Source: Xenorhabdus miraniensis (GTDB lineage Bacteria > Pseudomonadota > Gammaproteobacteria > Enterobacterales > Enterobacteriaceae). Taken from it: 50,658 nt of DNA. Both the position numbers and the translations under genes were made by a program. Below, in pieces: positions 19,176-27,952 of the stretch. Where the stretch lies: NCBI RefSeq assembly GCF_002632615.1, contig NZ_NITZ01000007.1:160913-211570 (forward strand), in the 5' to 3' direction. The notes below the pieces were generated by a model, which worked only from the letters and a program-made list of their open reading frames with translations, was not told the DNA's origin and did no database searches. Numbering within the stretch: the stretch's first letter is position 1; every line of letters starts with the position of its first letter.

Positions 19176-19688
19176 TTATTTCTTTTTATTCTCTGTAACT
19201 GAATGATTGTGCTCGCATGTATCTCGTTCCGTGCAGGAATCGATTTCATAGCAAGAAGAGCACAAACCATGCACTTCTATCACACTATTTCGTAAATGAA
19301 ACCCTGTGCCTTGTGCGAGCTGTTGAATAGTGGATTCAACATCTTTCGCGTCTTTTTCCGTTACGGAGCCACAGTCTTCACAGATAAACATCGCTGAGGT
19401 ATGGCTGGGTTCCTCAAAATGATGACAGAGGACATAACTGTTTGTGGATTCTATTTTGTGGATAAAACCTTGTTCCAATAGAAATTCTAAACCACGATAA
19501 ACCGTTGGCGGTTTGGCTTGCGGTTCGACTTCACGCAGCAAATCCAGCAAATCATAGGCACTTATTGCGCTGGGCTGTTCAGCGATGAGACGAAGAATTT
19601 CAAGGCGTTGAGGTGTCAAACGAACCCCTCTTGACAGACAGATTGTCTCAGCCTGTGCCAGCAACTTTTTTTGATTGATAGTTTTCAT
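19176..19688 (-). CDS. zur: Zur, zinc uptake regulator
   Basis: Fur-family repressor that senses Zn2+ and controls zinc uptake genes. It has an N-terminal winged helix (RLTPQRLEILRLI, SAYDLLDLLREVEPQAKPPT, VYRGLEFLLEQGFIHKIES) and a C-terminal dimer domain. Metal ligands are visible in NSYVLCHHFE, FICEDCGS and HGLCSSCYEIDSC. I place the start at ATG 19688 (170 aa; E. coli 171), with AGAGG four to five bases upstream. GTG 19700 would place that ribosome site inside the gene. It is convergent with lexA. The 469 bases from 19689 to 20157 upstream are AT-rich, and I see no gene or RNA in them. Confidence 0.93.
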   Translation of the reverse strand: MKTINQKKLLAQAETICLSRGVRLTPQRLEILRLIAEQPSAISAYDLLDLLREVEPQAKPPTVYRGLEFLLEQGFIHKIESTNSYVLCHHFEEPSHTSAMFICEDCGSVTEKDAKDVESTIQQLAQGTGFHLRNSVIEVHGLCSSCYEIDSCTERDTCEHNHSVTENKKK

Positions 19689-20157
19689 TACACCTCTCAC
19701 ACCTACACGATGTTAATGATTTTAATACTACCATGTTTTTGGGCCTGAGAGTGGGGTCCACACAATGATTAGCGCTTTTCTGATGCCTGATATACATAGG
19801 GCGGCTGGCTATCTTGGCATTATGTGACATGCCCTTACCAGTTAAATAATATGGAGAACGAAAATCAATCGACGGATAAGAACAATAAAATGGGCTAAAA
19901 AATGGAAAAAATAAAAGTAAAAATGCTGGATAATATATAAATGGTTAAATTGGTCAATAAGAGTGATGATATGGAATTAACAATTCATTATTTCAATATA
20001 ACAACAGTTATAGTCCATAAAGAAAAGAATATTCTTATATGATTACAGATAGAGATAAATTGTAGTGGTCAATACAATCAATGACTTTTACTCCAATAAT
20101 TCCATTTAGAACGGAAATAAATTTCAGTATCGTAAAATACAGATTAATGGATTAAAA

Positions 20158-21306
20158 ATGAAAGAATTACTACAGAACCACCCGAATAATAGAAGATTTC
20201 CCGTTGATGGTTTTAGGATAGTCAAAGCAGTCCTCAAAGAAAGAAAAGGAATGACGTTTCTTAAACCTATTCAGGTAGTTGGCTTAAGTATACTTTGGAT
20301 TGCAACACTGTTACTGAGTGGGTTATCGATAGGGGTAACGGGATTAATTCTCAGTGCCGGTAACATACCTTTCATGGGTTATATACTTTGGGCTGTATTG
20401 GTTGGTTTAAGCTTAACCGGCGTATCTCTCTCTATTTATAGCTTCCGATGCCTCAAAAAACTGCCTATCGCTGAGCAGACGCGTTATTACGCACAGGCAA
20501 AATGCTCTGTTTTGCCGGCAGAAAAACGTCAGGCATTGCGCCTGCATATAGTGAGTTGTTATTACGATGGATTTTGGACAGAAACCTTAGAGCATTATCC
20601 TCTGAAAAGTCGAGTTGCTCACGATAACTATCAATACCGTATTCTGCCTTTGTCTGATGCAGAACCTCACCAATCTCGAGTTTACCAAGACTGGGGTATT
20701 CTTGATGAAAAAGATTATTGGAAAGTATTGCATGACTTATGGGCAGGAATGCACTCAGAACGTTTTGCTGCTGATGCAGTTTTTACCGATGGAGAAATGT
20801 TTACGATATTGGGTAGCTTGATTGAAGAATCACCTGAATATGTCCAACAATGCTCCCGGTCAATTGATGGGCGTCCTCCCGCTTTGCTTTGGGGATTTGA
20901 TCTTTGGCGGGCAATTATTTTGAGCCGGAACTGTTTTTCCGCGGGTTATATCAGTGAAGAAACAGCGTGGAAAAATATATTGAAAACTGCGGATTATGTT
21001 TATGAAATTTTTGGCAGCTTTGATGCGTTTTACACTAATTATCGGTTAGGTAACGCTTATTGGAGCCGGGATTTTGATACAGTAAAAGGTCGTTTGAAAG
21101 AATTCCGGTTTTATAAAGAATATTGTGATTGGCCTATAGCGCAACTACCTTGGCCAGATCCGAAAGGCATCTTCATGGAACAATATATGAAAGATGGTTT
21201 TTCTGATGTCGTAAATTCTATATTACAAGATCAGATGGAAGATCCGCTCAACGATGAAATAATGGATGAAGGTAATAACCATACTGAAATCCGCATCCTG
21301 CACTGA
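20158..21306 (+). CDS. DUF1266-like membrane protein
   Basis: A 382-aa protein of unknown function. Residues ~38-62 and ~72-98 are two transmembrane helices; the rest is soluble and probably cytoplasmic. The C-terminal half carries a pattern I associate with DUF1266: WGFDLWRAIILSRNCFSAGY, ISEETAWKNILKTADYVYEI, then FYTNYRLGNAYWSRD. Many enteric genomes carry several such genes, often near Rhs or other polymorphic toxin genes. It is the first of three consecutive accessory genes between zur and dusA. The next gene follows after 74 bases and the third abuts that one. The family assignment is from memory, and no catalytic role can be stated. Confidence 0.7.
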   Translation: MKELLQNHPNNRRFPVDGFRIVKAVLKERKGMTFLKPIQVVGLSILWIATLLLSGLSIGVTGLILSAGNIPFMGYILWAVLVGLSLTGVSLSIYSFRCLKKLPIAEQTRYYAQAKCSVLPAEKRQALRLHIVSCYYDGFWTETLEHYPLKSRVAHDNYQYRILPLSDAEPHQSRVYQDWGILDEKDYWKVLHDLWAGMHSERFAADAVFTDGEMFTILGSLIEESPEYVQQCSRSIDGRPPALLWGFDLWRAIILSRNCFSAGYISEETAWKNILKTADYVYEIFGSFDAFYTNYRLGNAYWSRDFDTVKGRLKEFRFYKEYCDWPIAQLPWPDPKGIFMEQYMKDGFSDVVNSILQDQMEDPLNDEIMDEGNNHTEIRILH

Positions 21307-21380
21307 ATTTTGCACTGGATAGTTACATTGATCGCCTACACGGATAGGCATTTACTCTGTATTGCAATAAGGAACCGAAG

Positions 21381-21599
21381 ATGGAAAATCAACTTGATTT
21401 GCGATTACCCATCTCGGTGATCTTACCATTCACGTTATTCCGTCATTTGGAAATTGTATTAAAAGAGAGCAAAGATACGTGTGAAATGTTTGAGCATTTT
21501 AATGTTGATGAATTTATTGGTTTGCTAGATGGCCCAGAAAACACACAGCCATTTAATCGGGTCATTTTTAATATGTCGAATGGGGATGAGGGAACTTAA
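21381..21599 (+). CDS. Small acidic protein of unknown function
   Basis: A 72-aa protein starting MENQLDLRLPISVILPFTLF and ending NMSNGDEGT. It is net acidic and lacks Cys pairs or a signal peptide; I do not recognise the family. It is probably real: AAGGA lies about seven bases before ATG 21381, and its stop TAA (21597-21599) directly abuts the ATG of the nuclease gene at 21600. That arrangement suggests translational coupling. The pairing of a small protein with a nuclease could mean an antitoxin, inhibitor or specificity subunit, but nothing in the sequence shows which. Confidence 0.6.
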   Translation: MENQLDLRLPISVILPFTLFRHLEIVLKESKDTCEMFEHFNVDEFIGLLDGPENTQPFNRVIFNMSNGDEGT

Positions 21600-22616
21600 A
21601 TGACAATATATGAGTTAACAGAGGATTCGTTGATAAAAATTGAAATGACTTCATTTGAGGCTGAAAAGTTGAAGGAACGGGAAGACATTCAGCGCCTCTT
21701 AAAATTAAATATTGAAGCTATTAGCCCTGATACATTAGTGATCGCCGAAGAATATAGCCATTTTGTGGACTCTAATCGTCGCCTTGATTTACTCGGCATT
21801 GATAAGTCTGCAAATCTTGTCGTTATAGAACTAAAGCGGGATGATGATGGTGGTCATATGGAACTCCAAGCGATTCGTTATGCTGCTATGGTTGCGAATC
21901 TGACTTGGGAGCAAGTAGTGAGTGCTTACAGGGATTTTTTAAATCGAATGGGGCAAAATATTGATGCTGAAAGTTCGATATTAGATTTTCTGGGATGGGA
22001 CTCACCACAACAAGGTGATTTTGCTAAAGAGACACGTATTGTCTTAGCTGCTCGTAATTTTTCTAAAGAAATTACTACATCAGTTTTGTGGATGAATGAT
22101 ATGGGGCTGGACATTACTTGTGTTCGTCTTCAACCTTTTCGAGTTGGTAAAAAACTCTTATTGAATGTTGAGCAAATTATTCCCCTTCCTGAAGCGATGG
22201 ATTACCAGATAGAGGTGCGTCACAAAAAGCGAGAAGAGAGAGCGGCTCGCAATAGCGAAAAAGATCATTCATCGTTGACTCTGTATGTCAATGGAGAACG
22301 TTATCAGCAAAAATTCCGTAAGTCAGATATTGGCTTTTATACGGTTAGAGCACTTGAAGAGCATAAACTTATCAGTGAACCTGTTTTTTACTTCCTCAGA
22401 TATAATAAAACGTGTTCATTTCAGTTACTGAAGAAATTCGAAGAAATCAAAGGTACTGAAGATAAATACAAAAAATATCGTACTCAGTCAGAACCTGAGT
22501 TTGTTTACCAGGATGAAGGATATTACATCGCTCGAAATTGGAGCCTTTCTAATACGAACCGATTTATCAATGAAATTCAAGAAGAATTCTCAGCACTGCG
22601 CTTTGAGTGGGATTAA
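21600..22616 (+). CDS. PD-(D/E)XK nuclease, NucS/DUF91-like
   Basis: A 338-aa protein whose N-terminal ~130 residues carry a restriction-endonuclease fold. Asp63 is in NRRLDLLGID, Glu77 and Lys79 are in NLVVIELKR, and Gln90 and Tyr94 are in ELQAIRYAA. Upstream Glu residues in VIAEEYSHF could complete the site. This resembles NucS (EndoMS)/DUF91 catalytic domains. The C-terminal ~190 residues include a charged linker (HKKREERAARNSEKD) and an uncharacterised domain that may recognise the target. It abuts the 72-aa gene upstream; GAGGG in that gene's tail supplies the ribosome site. DNA repair, restriction-like defence or a toxin role are all possible. Confidence 0.72.
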   Translation: MTIYELTEDSLIKIEMTSFEAEKLKEREDIQRLLKLNIEAISPDTLVIAEEYSHFVDSNRRLDLLGIDKSANLVVIELKRDDDGGHMELQAIRYAAMVANLTWEQVVSAYRDFLNRMGQNIDAESSILDFLGWDSPQQGDFAKETRIVLAARNFSKEITTSVLWMNDMGLDITCVRLQPFRVGKKLLLNVEQIIPLPEAMDYQIEVRHKKREERAARNSEKDHSSLTLYVNGERYQQKFRKSDIGFYTVRALEEHKLISEPVFYFLRYNKTCSFQLLKKFEEIKGTEDKYKKYRTQSEPEFVYQDEGYYIARNWSLSNTNRFINEIQEEFSALRFEWD

Positions 22617-22686
22617 TTCGGTTGTAGTGGTTTAAATCTGGCTGAGTTTGAAGCTATCCTTCTCGCTCTGTATAATTGCCCGCCTT

Positions 22687-22723
22687 GGATATTTGGGGGA
22701 AGTTTGTACTCCCCTAAATATCC
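22687..22723 (+). terminator. Hairpin after the nuclease gene
   Basis: GGATATTTGGGGG (22687-22699) pairs with CCCCTAAATATCC (22711-22723), giving a strong stem between the nuclease gene and dusA. No long T run follows, so it may be a stability hairpin rather than an efficient terminator. Confidence 0.45.
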
Positions 22724-22810
22724 TCTAATAGCTGAATAAGCTTAAATAGACCAGAATATAAAGCGGCGGTATCGGCGCTATCTTTTTGATTTTTAAATGA
22801 GGTTTGTGAT

Positions 22811-23785
22811 ATGCACCCATCATCCCGCTTTTCCGTTGCTCCCATGCTTGACTGGACTGACCGTCATTGCCGTTACTTCCATCGCCTATTAAGTAAGGAA
22901 GCGTTGCTTTACACGGAAATGGTGACAACAGGCGCGATCATTCATGGCAAAGGGGATTATCTGGCTTATAACGAACAAGAGCATCCACTGGCATTGCAAT
23001 TGGGTGGCAGTGAACCTCACGCTTTGGCGCACTGTGCCAAGATTGCGCAAGAGCGGGGTTACGATGAAATCAATTTGAATGTTGGTTGCCCCTCTGATCG
23101 TGTGCAGAATGGTCGTTTTGGAGCATGCCTGATGGGAGAAGCCGCGCTGGTGGCCGATTGTGTCAAGGCGATGCAGGATGTGGTGGATATTCCTGTTACG
23201 GTGAAGACTCGCATCGGGATCGATGAACAGGATAGTTACGAGTTTTTGTGCGATTTTATTGATACTGTCGTGAAAAACAGTGATTGCGACAATTTTGTGA
23301 TCCATGCGCGCAAGGCGTGGTTGTCTGGATTGAGTCCAAAAGAAAACCGCGAAATTCCGCCTCTGGATTATCCACGAGTTTATCAATTGAAGAAAGATTT
23401 TCCACAACTGACTCTTTCCATTAATGGCGGCATTAAGTCATTGGAAGAAGCGAAGCAGCATTTACAGCATGTGGATGGTGTGATGATTGGGCGAGAAGCC
23501 TACCAAAATCCATCTATTCTGGCGAATGTAGACCGTGAATTGTTTGATCAAACCGCACCCGTGACGAATACGGTTGATGCGATTAAGGCGCTTTATCCTT
23601 ATATCGAACAGGAATTGTCAAAAGGAACTTATTTAGGGCATATCACCCGCCATATTTTGGGGATTTTTCAGGGAATTCCCGGTGCACGTCAATGGCGGCG
23701 CCACTTGAGTGAAAATGCCCATAAATCCGGTGCTGATATTATGATTGTTGAAAAAGCTCTGGAAATGGTGACAGAGCGGATGTGA
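22811..23785 (+). CDS. dusA: tRNA-dihydrouridine synthase A
   Basis: FMN enzyme that reduces uridine to dihydrouridine at positions 20/20a in the D-loop of tRNAs. The 324-aa protein has the TIM-barrel hallmarks: [18 protein letters not shown] at the N-terminus, EMVTTGAI and LQLGGSEP. The catalytic Cys93 is in [14 protein letters not shown], followed by [16 protein letters not shown] and NGGI. It starts at ATG 22811, close to the conserved core, without the N-terminal extension found in E. coli. dusA is a known integration hotspot for genomic islands. Here an accessory cassette lies immediately upstream, though no integrase is present. It is convergent with qorA, as in E. coli. Confidence 0.95.
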   Translation: MHPSSRFSVAPMLDWTDRHCRYFHRLLSKEALLYTEMVTTGAIIHGKGDYLAYNEQEHPLALQLGGSEPHALAHCAKIAQERGYDEINLNVGCPSDRVQNGRFGACLMGEAALVADCVKAMQDVVDIPVTVKTRIGIDEQDSYEFLCDFIDTVVKNSDCDNFVIHARKAWLSGLSPKENREIPPLDYPRVYQLKKDFPQLTLSINGGIKSLEEAKQHLQHVDGVMIGREAYQNPSILANVDRELFDQTAPVTNTVDAIKALYPYIEQELSKGTYLGHITRHILGIFQGIPGARQWRRHLSENAHKSGADIMIVEKALEMVTERM

Positions 23786-23807
23786 TCCGCTCTCATTTTG
23801 TTCTGTG

Positions 23808-24791
23808 TTATGGGATCAACAAGCTGGAACCGTGGGTGGCACGGCTTTCCAGCCTCTGGTGTGCCCTTACGGCTTCGCTTAGTGGAAACTGCTGGTTTTC
23901 CGGTACATCCACATTGATTTTGCCGCTGGCGATGAGATCAAACAGCGTCTTGCTGGCTTCTGCCAACTCTTTGCGAGTCGTGATATAGCCATTAAGAGAA
24001 GGGCGGGTAACAAACAGTGAACCTTTCTGATTGAGGATCCCCAAGTTCACGCCTGTCACTGGCCCCGAAGCATTACCGAAGCTGACCATCAAACCTTGCC
24101 GTTTCAGGCTATCCAATGAATCCAGCCATGTCTCCTTGCCGACAGAATCATATACTACGCCAACCTTTTCCCCGCCAGTGATGTCCAAGACACGTTCCAC
24201 AATATTCTCGCGATGATAGTTGATGGTCTGCCATGCCCCAGCCGCTCTGGCAAGCGATGCTTTTTCGTCTGAGCCCACTGTTCCAATCAATTTTGCGCCC
24301 AGTGCCTTTGCCCATTGGCAGGCAATTAAACCCACACCGCCAGCTGCGGCATGAAACAGAAATGTTTCTCCTGCCTGGATCTTATGAGTCAGATTGAACA
24401 GATAGTAAACGGTTAAACCTTTTAAAAAAGATGCGGCAGCTTGTTCAAATGAAATCTCATCTGGTAACAGCGCTAATTTGCTTTCGGGCACATTGTGTAC
24501 TTCACTGTAAGCACCAGCGGCAGATTGGGCATAAACAACACGATCACCAACTTTAATGGATGTCACATTTGAACCCACTTTAGTGACAATACCTGCGGCT
24601 TCGGTTCCCAGCCCGCTGGGCAAACTGGCTGGTGGATATAGCCCGCTACGCACATAGGTGTCAATGTAGTTAATCCCGATGGCTTTATTTTCGACTTGAA
24701 CTTCATCAGATGCAGGGTCAACAGGCGTAAATTCACAATATCGGAGTACTTCTGGGCCGCCAGTGGCGGAAAATTTGATGTGTTTTGCCAT
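23808..24791 (-). CDS. qorA: NADPH:quinone oxidoreductase QorA
   Basis: Zinc-free medium-chain dehydrogenase/reductase that reduces quinones with NADPH in the cytoplasm. Its 327 aa equal the E. coli QorA length, and the chain is collinear. It has the GroES-like N-terminal domain (NYIDTYVRSGLYPP, LPSGLGTEAAGIV, GDRVVYAQ). The Rossmann nucleotide site is FLFHAAAGGVGLIACQWAKA, with IGTVGSDEKASLA after it. VTRPSLNGYITTR and the C-terminal ESRATHGSSLLIP are conserved. It is convergent with dusA and was presumably once adjacent to dnaB; about 4 kb of accessory DNA now separates them. Confidence 0.94.
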   Translation of the reverse strand: MAKHIKFSATGGPEVLRYCEFTPVDPASDEVQVENKAIGINYIDTYVRSGLYPPASLPSGLGTEAAGIVTKVGSNVTSIKVGDRVVYAQSAAGAYSEVHNVPESKLALLPDEISFEQAAASFLKGLTVYYLFNLTHKIQAGETFLFHAAAGGVGLIACQWAKALGAKLIGTVGSDEKASLARAAGAWQTINYHRENIVERVLDITGGEKVGVVYDSVGKETWLDSLDSLKRQGLMVSFGNASGPVTGVNLGILNQKGSLFVTRPSLNGYITTRKELAEASKTLFDLIASGKINVDVPENQQFPLSEAVRAHQRLESRATHGSSLLIP

Positions 24792-24906
24792 GGTAACTCT
24801 CTCATTATGTTAGAAATATTGGGAGCGGCCTCGCACGTTTGCAATGAAACTGCTGCAAACAGCGTAAATGTATCTGAAATCATTACAGACTATATGTAAC
24901 AAATGT

Positions 24907-25345
24907 CTAGTCCTGATATACGTTGACACTTATTTTACTCATAACCGCCTGATGATGTACTTCATCGGACGTTTTATATTTTAGGGCTAAGTGGGGTCGA
25001 TATCGATTATATATCTCTATCGATTCACTCACCATTTTCGTCGCGTCTTCAAGATTAGCGGGCTTACAGAGTAAGAGTTCGTTTTTTAGTATGCCATTGA
25101 CACGTTTTGCCAAGGCATTCTGATAACAATCGTAGCCATCTGTCATTGAGCATATTACTGCATGGTACTCATGTAACATTTGATAGGATTTGGAACAATA
25201 TTGTAATCCTCTGTCTGAATGATGTACCAGAGATTGTCCGATCAATTTTCGGCTTCTTAAGGCCTGTTTATTACGCCTTGATGACCGCATCTGTTTTTAA
25301 GTTATCGTGTACATGATATCCGAAGAAGCCGAAGAATGGCTGCCG
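24907..25345 (-). pseudogene. IS3-family transposase (OrfB) remnant, truncated and frameshifted
   Basis: On the minus strand a segment near 25340 reads GYHVHDNLKTDAVIKA, then changes frame. It continues as ALRSRKLIGQSLVHHSDRGL, then QYCS, with a C-terminal NALAKRVNGILKNELLL and YNRYRPHLALKYKTSDEVH. This is the second half of the IS3/IS150-type integrase core. The second Asp (HSDRG) and the Glu (KNE) of the DDE triad are visible; the N-terminal half and the first Asp are missing. No terminal inverted repeats are evident. It marks the left edge of the accessory DNA between qorA and dnaB. Confidence 0.8.
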
Positions 25346-25995
25346 TCTGTGCCTGAATGCCGGGATTTTAAATCCCCGCTATAAGCTTTTTGGATTTAAG
25401 TCTACATTCCATACATTATTTTAAGTATCCATTTGTATTTAAAAGAAAATAATAGATGTATATTTATTTCTTAGCTATACATCAAATATACATTCTCTTC
25501 ATTAGGGTAAAAAAAGGAGGGTGAACAGAGGATACAGTGAATGAATATTATATTAATCGCCCTAAACCCAGATGTAGCAAGGCTTTCAGGGAATTGTGCG
25601 GAGGGTGCATAACTGAGAGGGCGAAAAAGATTTATAGGGGGTATCTCTGGTAGGAAGACTAAATTTCCTAATTTTAAGTGATCATTGTTCTTGTTTACGA
25701 GAGTAATTAGCGCATGAAAATACTTTTATGCTCTGATATATATCAGGATATAATTCAAATCAACAGTTAAACAGTCGATTTATAAGCTGTATAATAAAAT
25801 ATTCTTTCATCTAAATATTATTAAGTGCCGCTCAATATAATGTGCTCTCCATTGATTGATAGTATTTTTAATTCCTATATTATATATTTTATTATTGTTA
25901 TTTTGTTTTATTTTAAATTGTCAATAGTGCTATTGACAGGATGATGAATGATTATATATTTTATGGAGGGAGAATAACATGCAAAAGGAAATGAA
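25346..25995. other. AT-rich intergenic region upstream of hcp
   Basis: About 650 bases with no convincing gene, RNA or repeat. Two short ribosome-site-like purine runs occur (AAAAAAGGAGGG near 25513, GGAGGGAG near 25967). The first is followed by a start codon with a 23-codon frame that matches nothing I know. The rest probably holds the hcp promoter, which I cannot place with confidence. Confidence 0.4.
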
Positions 25996-26475
25996 ATGGC
26001 AAATATTATTTACATGACCTTAAACGGTAAAAATCAAGGGTTGATATCATCAGGTTGCTCAACTTATGATTCAATCGGTAATAAATATCAAGAGGATAAT
26101 AAGGATAAGATATTGATTTATTCTATAGATCACGATATTAATCGAGAGCAAAATGTAAATCATCACCCTATAGTAATAACAAAACCAATTGATAAATCAT
26201 CTCCATTATTAGGAGTTTCAATATCAAATAATGAACATTTAGATTGTCTGCTTGAAATATATAGAAATAGCTCGGCAGGGGGATTAGAAAAATTTTACTC
26301 GATTAAATTAACGAACGCCGCTATAAAAAACATCTCCAGCCACTATCCGAATTCACTAAGTCACAATGATATGCAACCATATGAAAGTATAACAATTTCA
26401 TATAATAGCATAACATGGACACATCACATCGCTGGCACATCAGGTTACAGTATAAGAGAAGAGAATGTATTTTAA
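25996..26475 (+). CDS. hcp: Hcp, type VI secretion tube protein (orphan copy)
   Basis: Forms the hexameric rings of the T6SS inner tube; small effectors ride inside and need it for stability. The 159-aa protein matches enteric Hcp throughout: MANIIYMTLNGKNQGLISSG, YDSIGNKYQED, REQNVNHHPIVITKPIDKSS and the C-terminal ITWTHHIAGTSGYSIREENVF split only by local changes. The start follows AAAGGA with seven-base spacing. No other T6SS structural gene is in the window, so this is an orphan copy using machinery encoded elsewhere. It runs tail to tail into a putative effector/immunity pair on the other strand, and the stop codons overlap by four bases (TTAA, 26472-26475). Confidence 0.93.
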   Translation: MANIIYMTLNGKNQGLISSGCSTYDSIGNKYQEDNKDKILIYSIDHDINREQNVNHHPIVITKPIDKSSPLLGVSISNNEHLDCLLEIYRNSSAGGLEKFYSIKLTNAAIKNISSHYPNSLSHNDMQPYESITISYNSITWTHHIAGTSGYSIREENVF

Positions 26476-26894
26476 TTCTTCTCAACTAAAAACAAAATGG
26501 TACTCTCAGTATCATTTTGTTTTATACTTATAATGGTATTATCTTTACGCCAGCGTTCATCTTTCCAATACTTATCATAGTATTTTATAAATCCCATATT
26601 TTCAGTGTATTTTATTAATTCTGCCAGACGACTCAATTTTACATTTGAAAAGATAATTTCGTTAGTCATGGTATTATTACCATCAGGGGAGTCATAATAT
26701 ATGATATAATCATTTGAAATTAAAGGAACATGCTTAATTTCATCAAAGGTAAATGCGTAATAATAAATAAAATTTCTTTTTGTATATGATAAATTAACAT
26801 TCGCTAATGATGCAAAAAAAAGAATAACGCCAATAGCTAAAATGAAGATAACTATACATATACGTATAAAATTACTCAACCGCAATCCCAGCAT
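26472..26894 (-). CDS. Putative immunity protein, single N-terminal membrane anchor (copy 2)
   Basis: A 140-aa protein with a hydrophobic helix at about residues 10-30 and a soluble domain predicted in the periplasm. It is a paralogue of the protein at 6850-7272. Shared are LSYTKRNF/FSYTKNDF, FTFDEIKHVPLISNDY, IIYYDSPDG, MTNEIIFSNV and the C-terminal TESTILFLVEKN. The N-terminal third and the region around residues 105-118 are the most divergent. It overlaps the upstream 228-aa gene by 23 nt, so the two are co-translated, and its stop overlaps that of hcp. A periplasm-facing partner gene after a toxin candidate suggests immunity to a cell-wall or membrane effector. This is inference only. Confidence 0.6.
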   Translation of the reverse strand: MLGLRLSNFIRICIVIFILAIGVILFFASLANVNLSYTKRNFIYYYAFTFDEIKHVPLISNDYIIYYDSPDGNNTMTNEIIFSNVKLSRLAELIKYTENMGFIKYYDKYWKDERWRKDNTIISIKQNDTESTILFLVEKN

Positions 26895-27558
26895 ATTCTT
26901 TACCTATATTAACCCAGCTTGCATCTTCAATAAGCATTACATCCTGACCAGTTTTTATATCGCTCATAGGCGTTATTGTATTTAAAAAACTAGGCAAGGG
27001 AAAATTATAAGGAATTGTATTATTTGGATGCTTTTCAGGGTCAGGGAATAATAATGGCTTAAAAGACTTGTTTTTATATTTTCCTATAACTCCATAGTAA
27101 TCCCATCGTTTATATGCTTTTTCTTTACTTACTACCCCTACTTGAGGTAAATAATTAATCTCGTTTATAGCCTGATAAAAACCGAATAAATTAGAAATCA
27201 AATCTTCACCACTATAGCCACTATCTGAAATTAAAGTAAAAGGAAAGGAGTCTTGATATGATTCAAATGAATGAGTTGTATACATCATAATAGTAAGAGC
27301 AACTCTTTTTTTATCATGTAAAGATAAACCTCTTCTAACTCTCCATCTTGTTTTTATAGATGTTCCTAGGCTACGCCCCCTACCCATATATTGGACATAT
27401 CTAACGATAAAATGCGATTTATTAGTAGTTTCATCCCCCAAGGCAAGAGAAATCATCAATTTTCTTGCATTATCACCATTAGCATGCCCTAAATCTAACC
27501 ACCCTAATTTTTCTGTATAGATCAATCGTCCATTTTCTATATCAGATCTTTTAGTCAT
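26872..27558 (-). CDS. Putative Hcp-linked T6SS effector, DUF4056-like (copy 2)
   Basis: A 228-aa protein with no signal peptide or membrane segment, same length as the copy at 7259-7945. Conserved blocks are GRLIYTEKLGWLDLGHANGD, VRRGLSLHDKKRVALTIMM, FESYQDSFPF, DSGYSGEDLISNLFGFYQAI, KRWDYYGVIGKYKNK and LLFPDPEKHP. The C-terminal ~30 residues differ sharply between the copies. The YTEKLGW-D-GH and S-EDL-SN patterns resemble DUF4056 as remembered. The conserved His (GHA), Glu (GED) and Asp residues are candidates for catalysis. Small size and lack of a signal fit cargo carried in the Hcp lumen. Its activity is unknown; a periplasmic target is suggested by the anchored partner. Confidence 0.55.
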   Translation of the reverse strand: MTKRSDIENGRLIYTEKLGWLDLGHANGDNARKLMISLALGDETTNKSHFIVRYVQYMGRGRSLGTSIKTRWRVRRGLSLHDKKRVALTIMMYTTHSFESYQDSFPFTLISDSGYSGEDLISNLFGFYQAINEINYLPQVGVVSKEKAYKRWDYYGVIGKYKNKSFKPLLFPDPEKHPNNTIPYNFPLPSFLNTITPMSDIKTGQDVMLIEDASWVNIGKEYAGIAVE

Positions 27559-27952
27559 TATAACTCCTGTTATTTAGTTAAGTACGCTATAAAATTTTAT
27601 ATGTATGATAGTACGAAAAATCATTAATTGACTGCCTATAGAAACGTTTTAACAGAAATTTACTGTTTTGTTATCTGACACCAAACCATAGATTTCTATG
27701 GAGTATAGATAATATAATCACATAATAGATTAGTAAATCCAAAATTCACTTTTTAATAGGTAACGTATTTTTAATGTAAATTCGCTCTAAACAGGAATAT
27801 ACATCAAAGACATTAAAAGAAATTTATTTCAAATGGAAATTATAATTATGAAAAACTATCAGTTTTACATTGCTGCTTAATATGTGTTTATCCACTAATA
27901 AAGCATCTTTTAAGAAAATTTAATCAAATTATTACTACTAAGAAGAGAATGA

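Larger units (their letters stand above)
26447..27800. repeat. Diverged duplicate of the Hcp-linked module, copy 2
   Basis: The counterpart of 6825-8190: hcp tail, 140-aa anchored protein, 228-aa protein and about 240 bases of upstream DNA in the same arrangement. This copy keeps the full hcp. The gap 27559-27952 contains only the shared upstream DNA, with its conserved inverted repeat (27638-27644 and 27693-27699), and AT-rich sequence. It ends where an IS5-family remnant begins. Confidence 0.7.
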
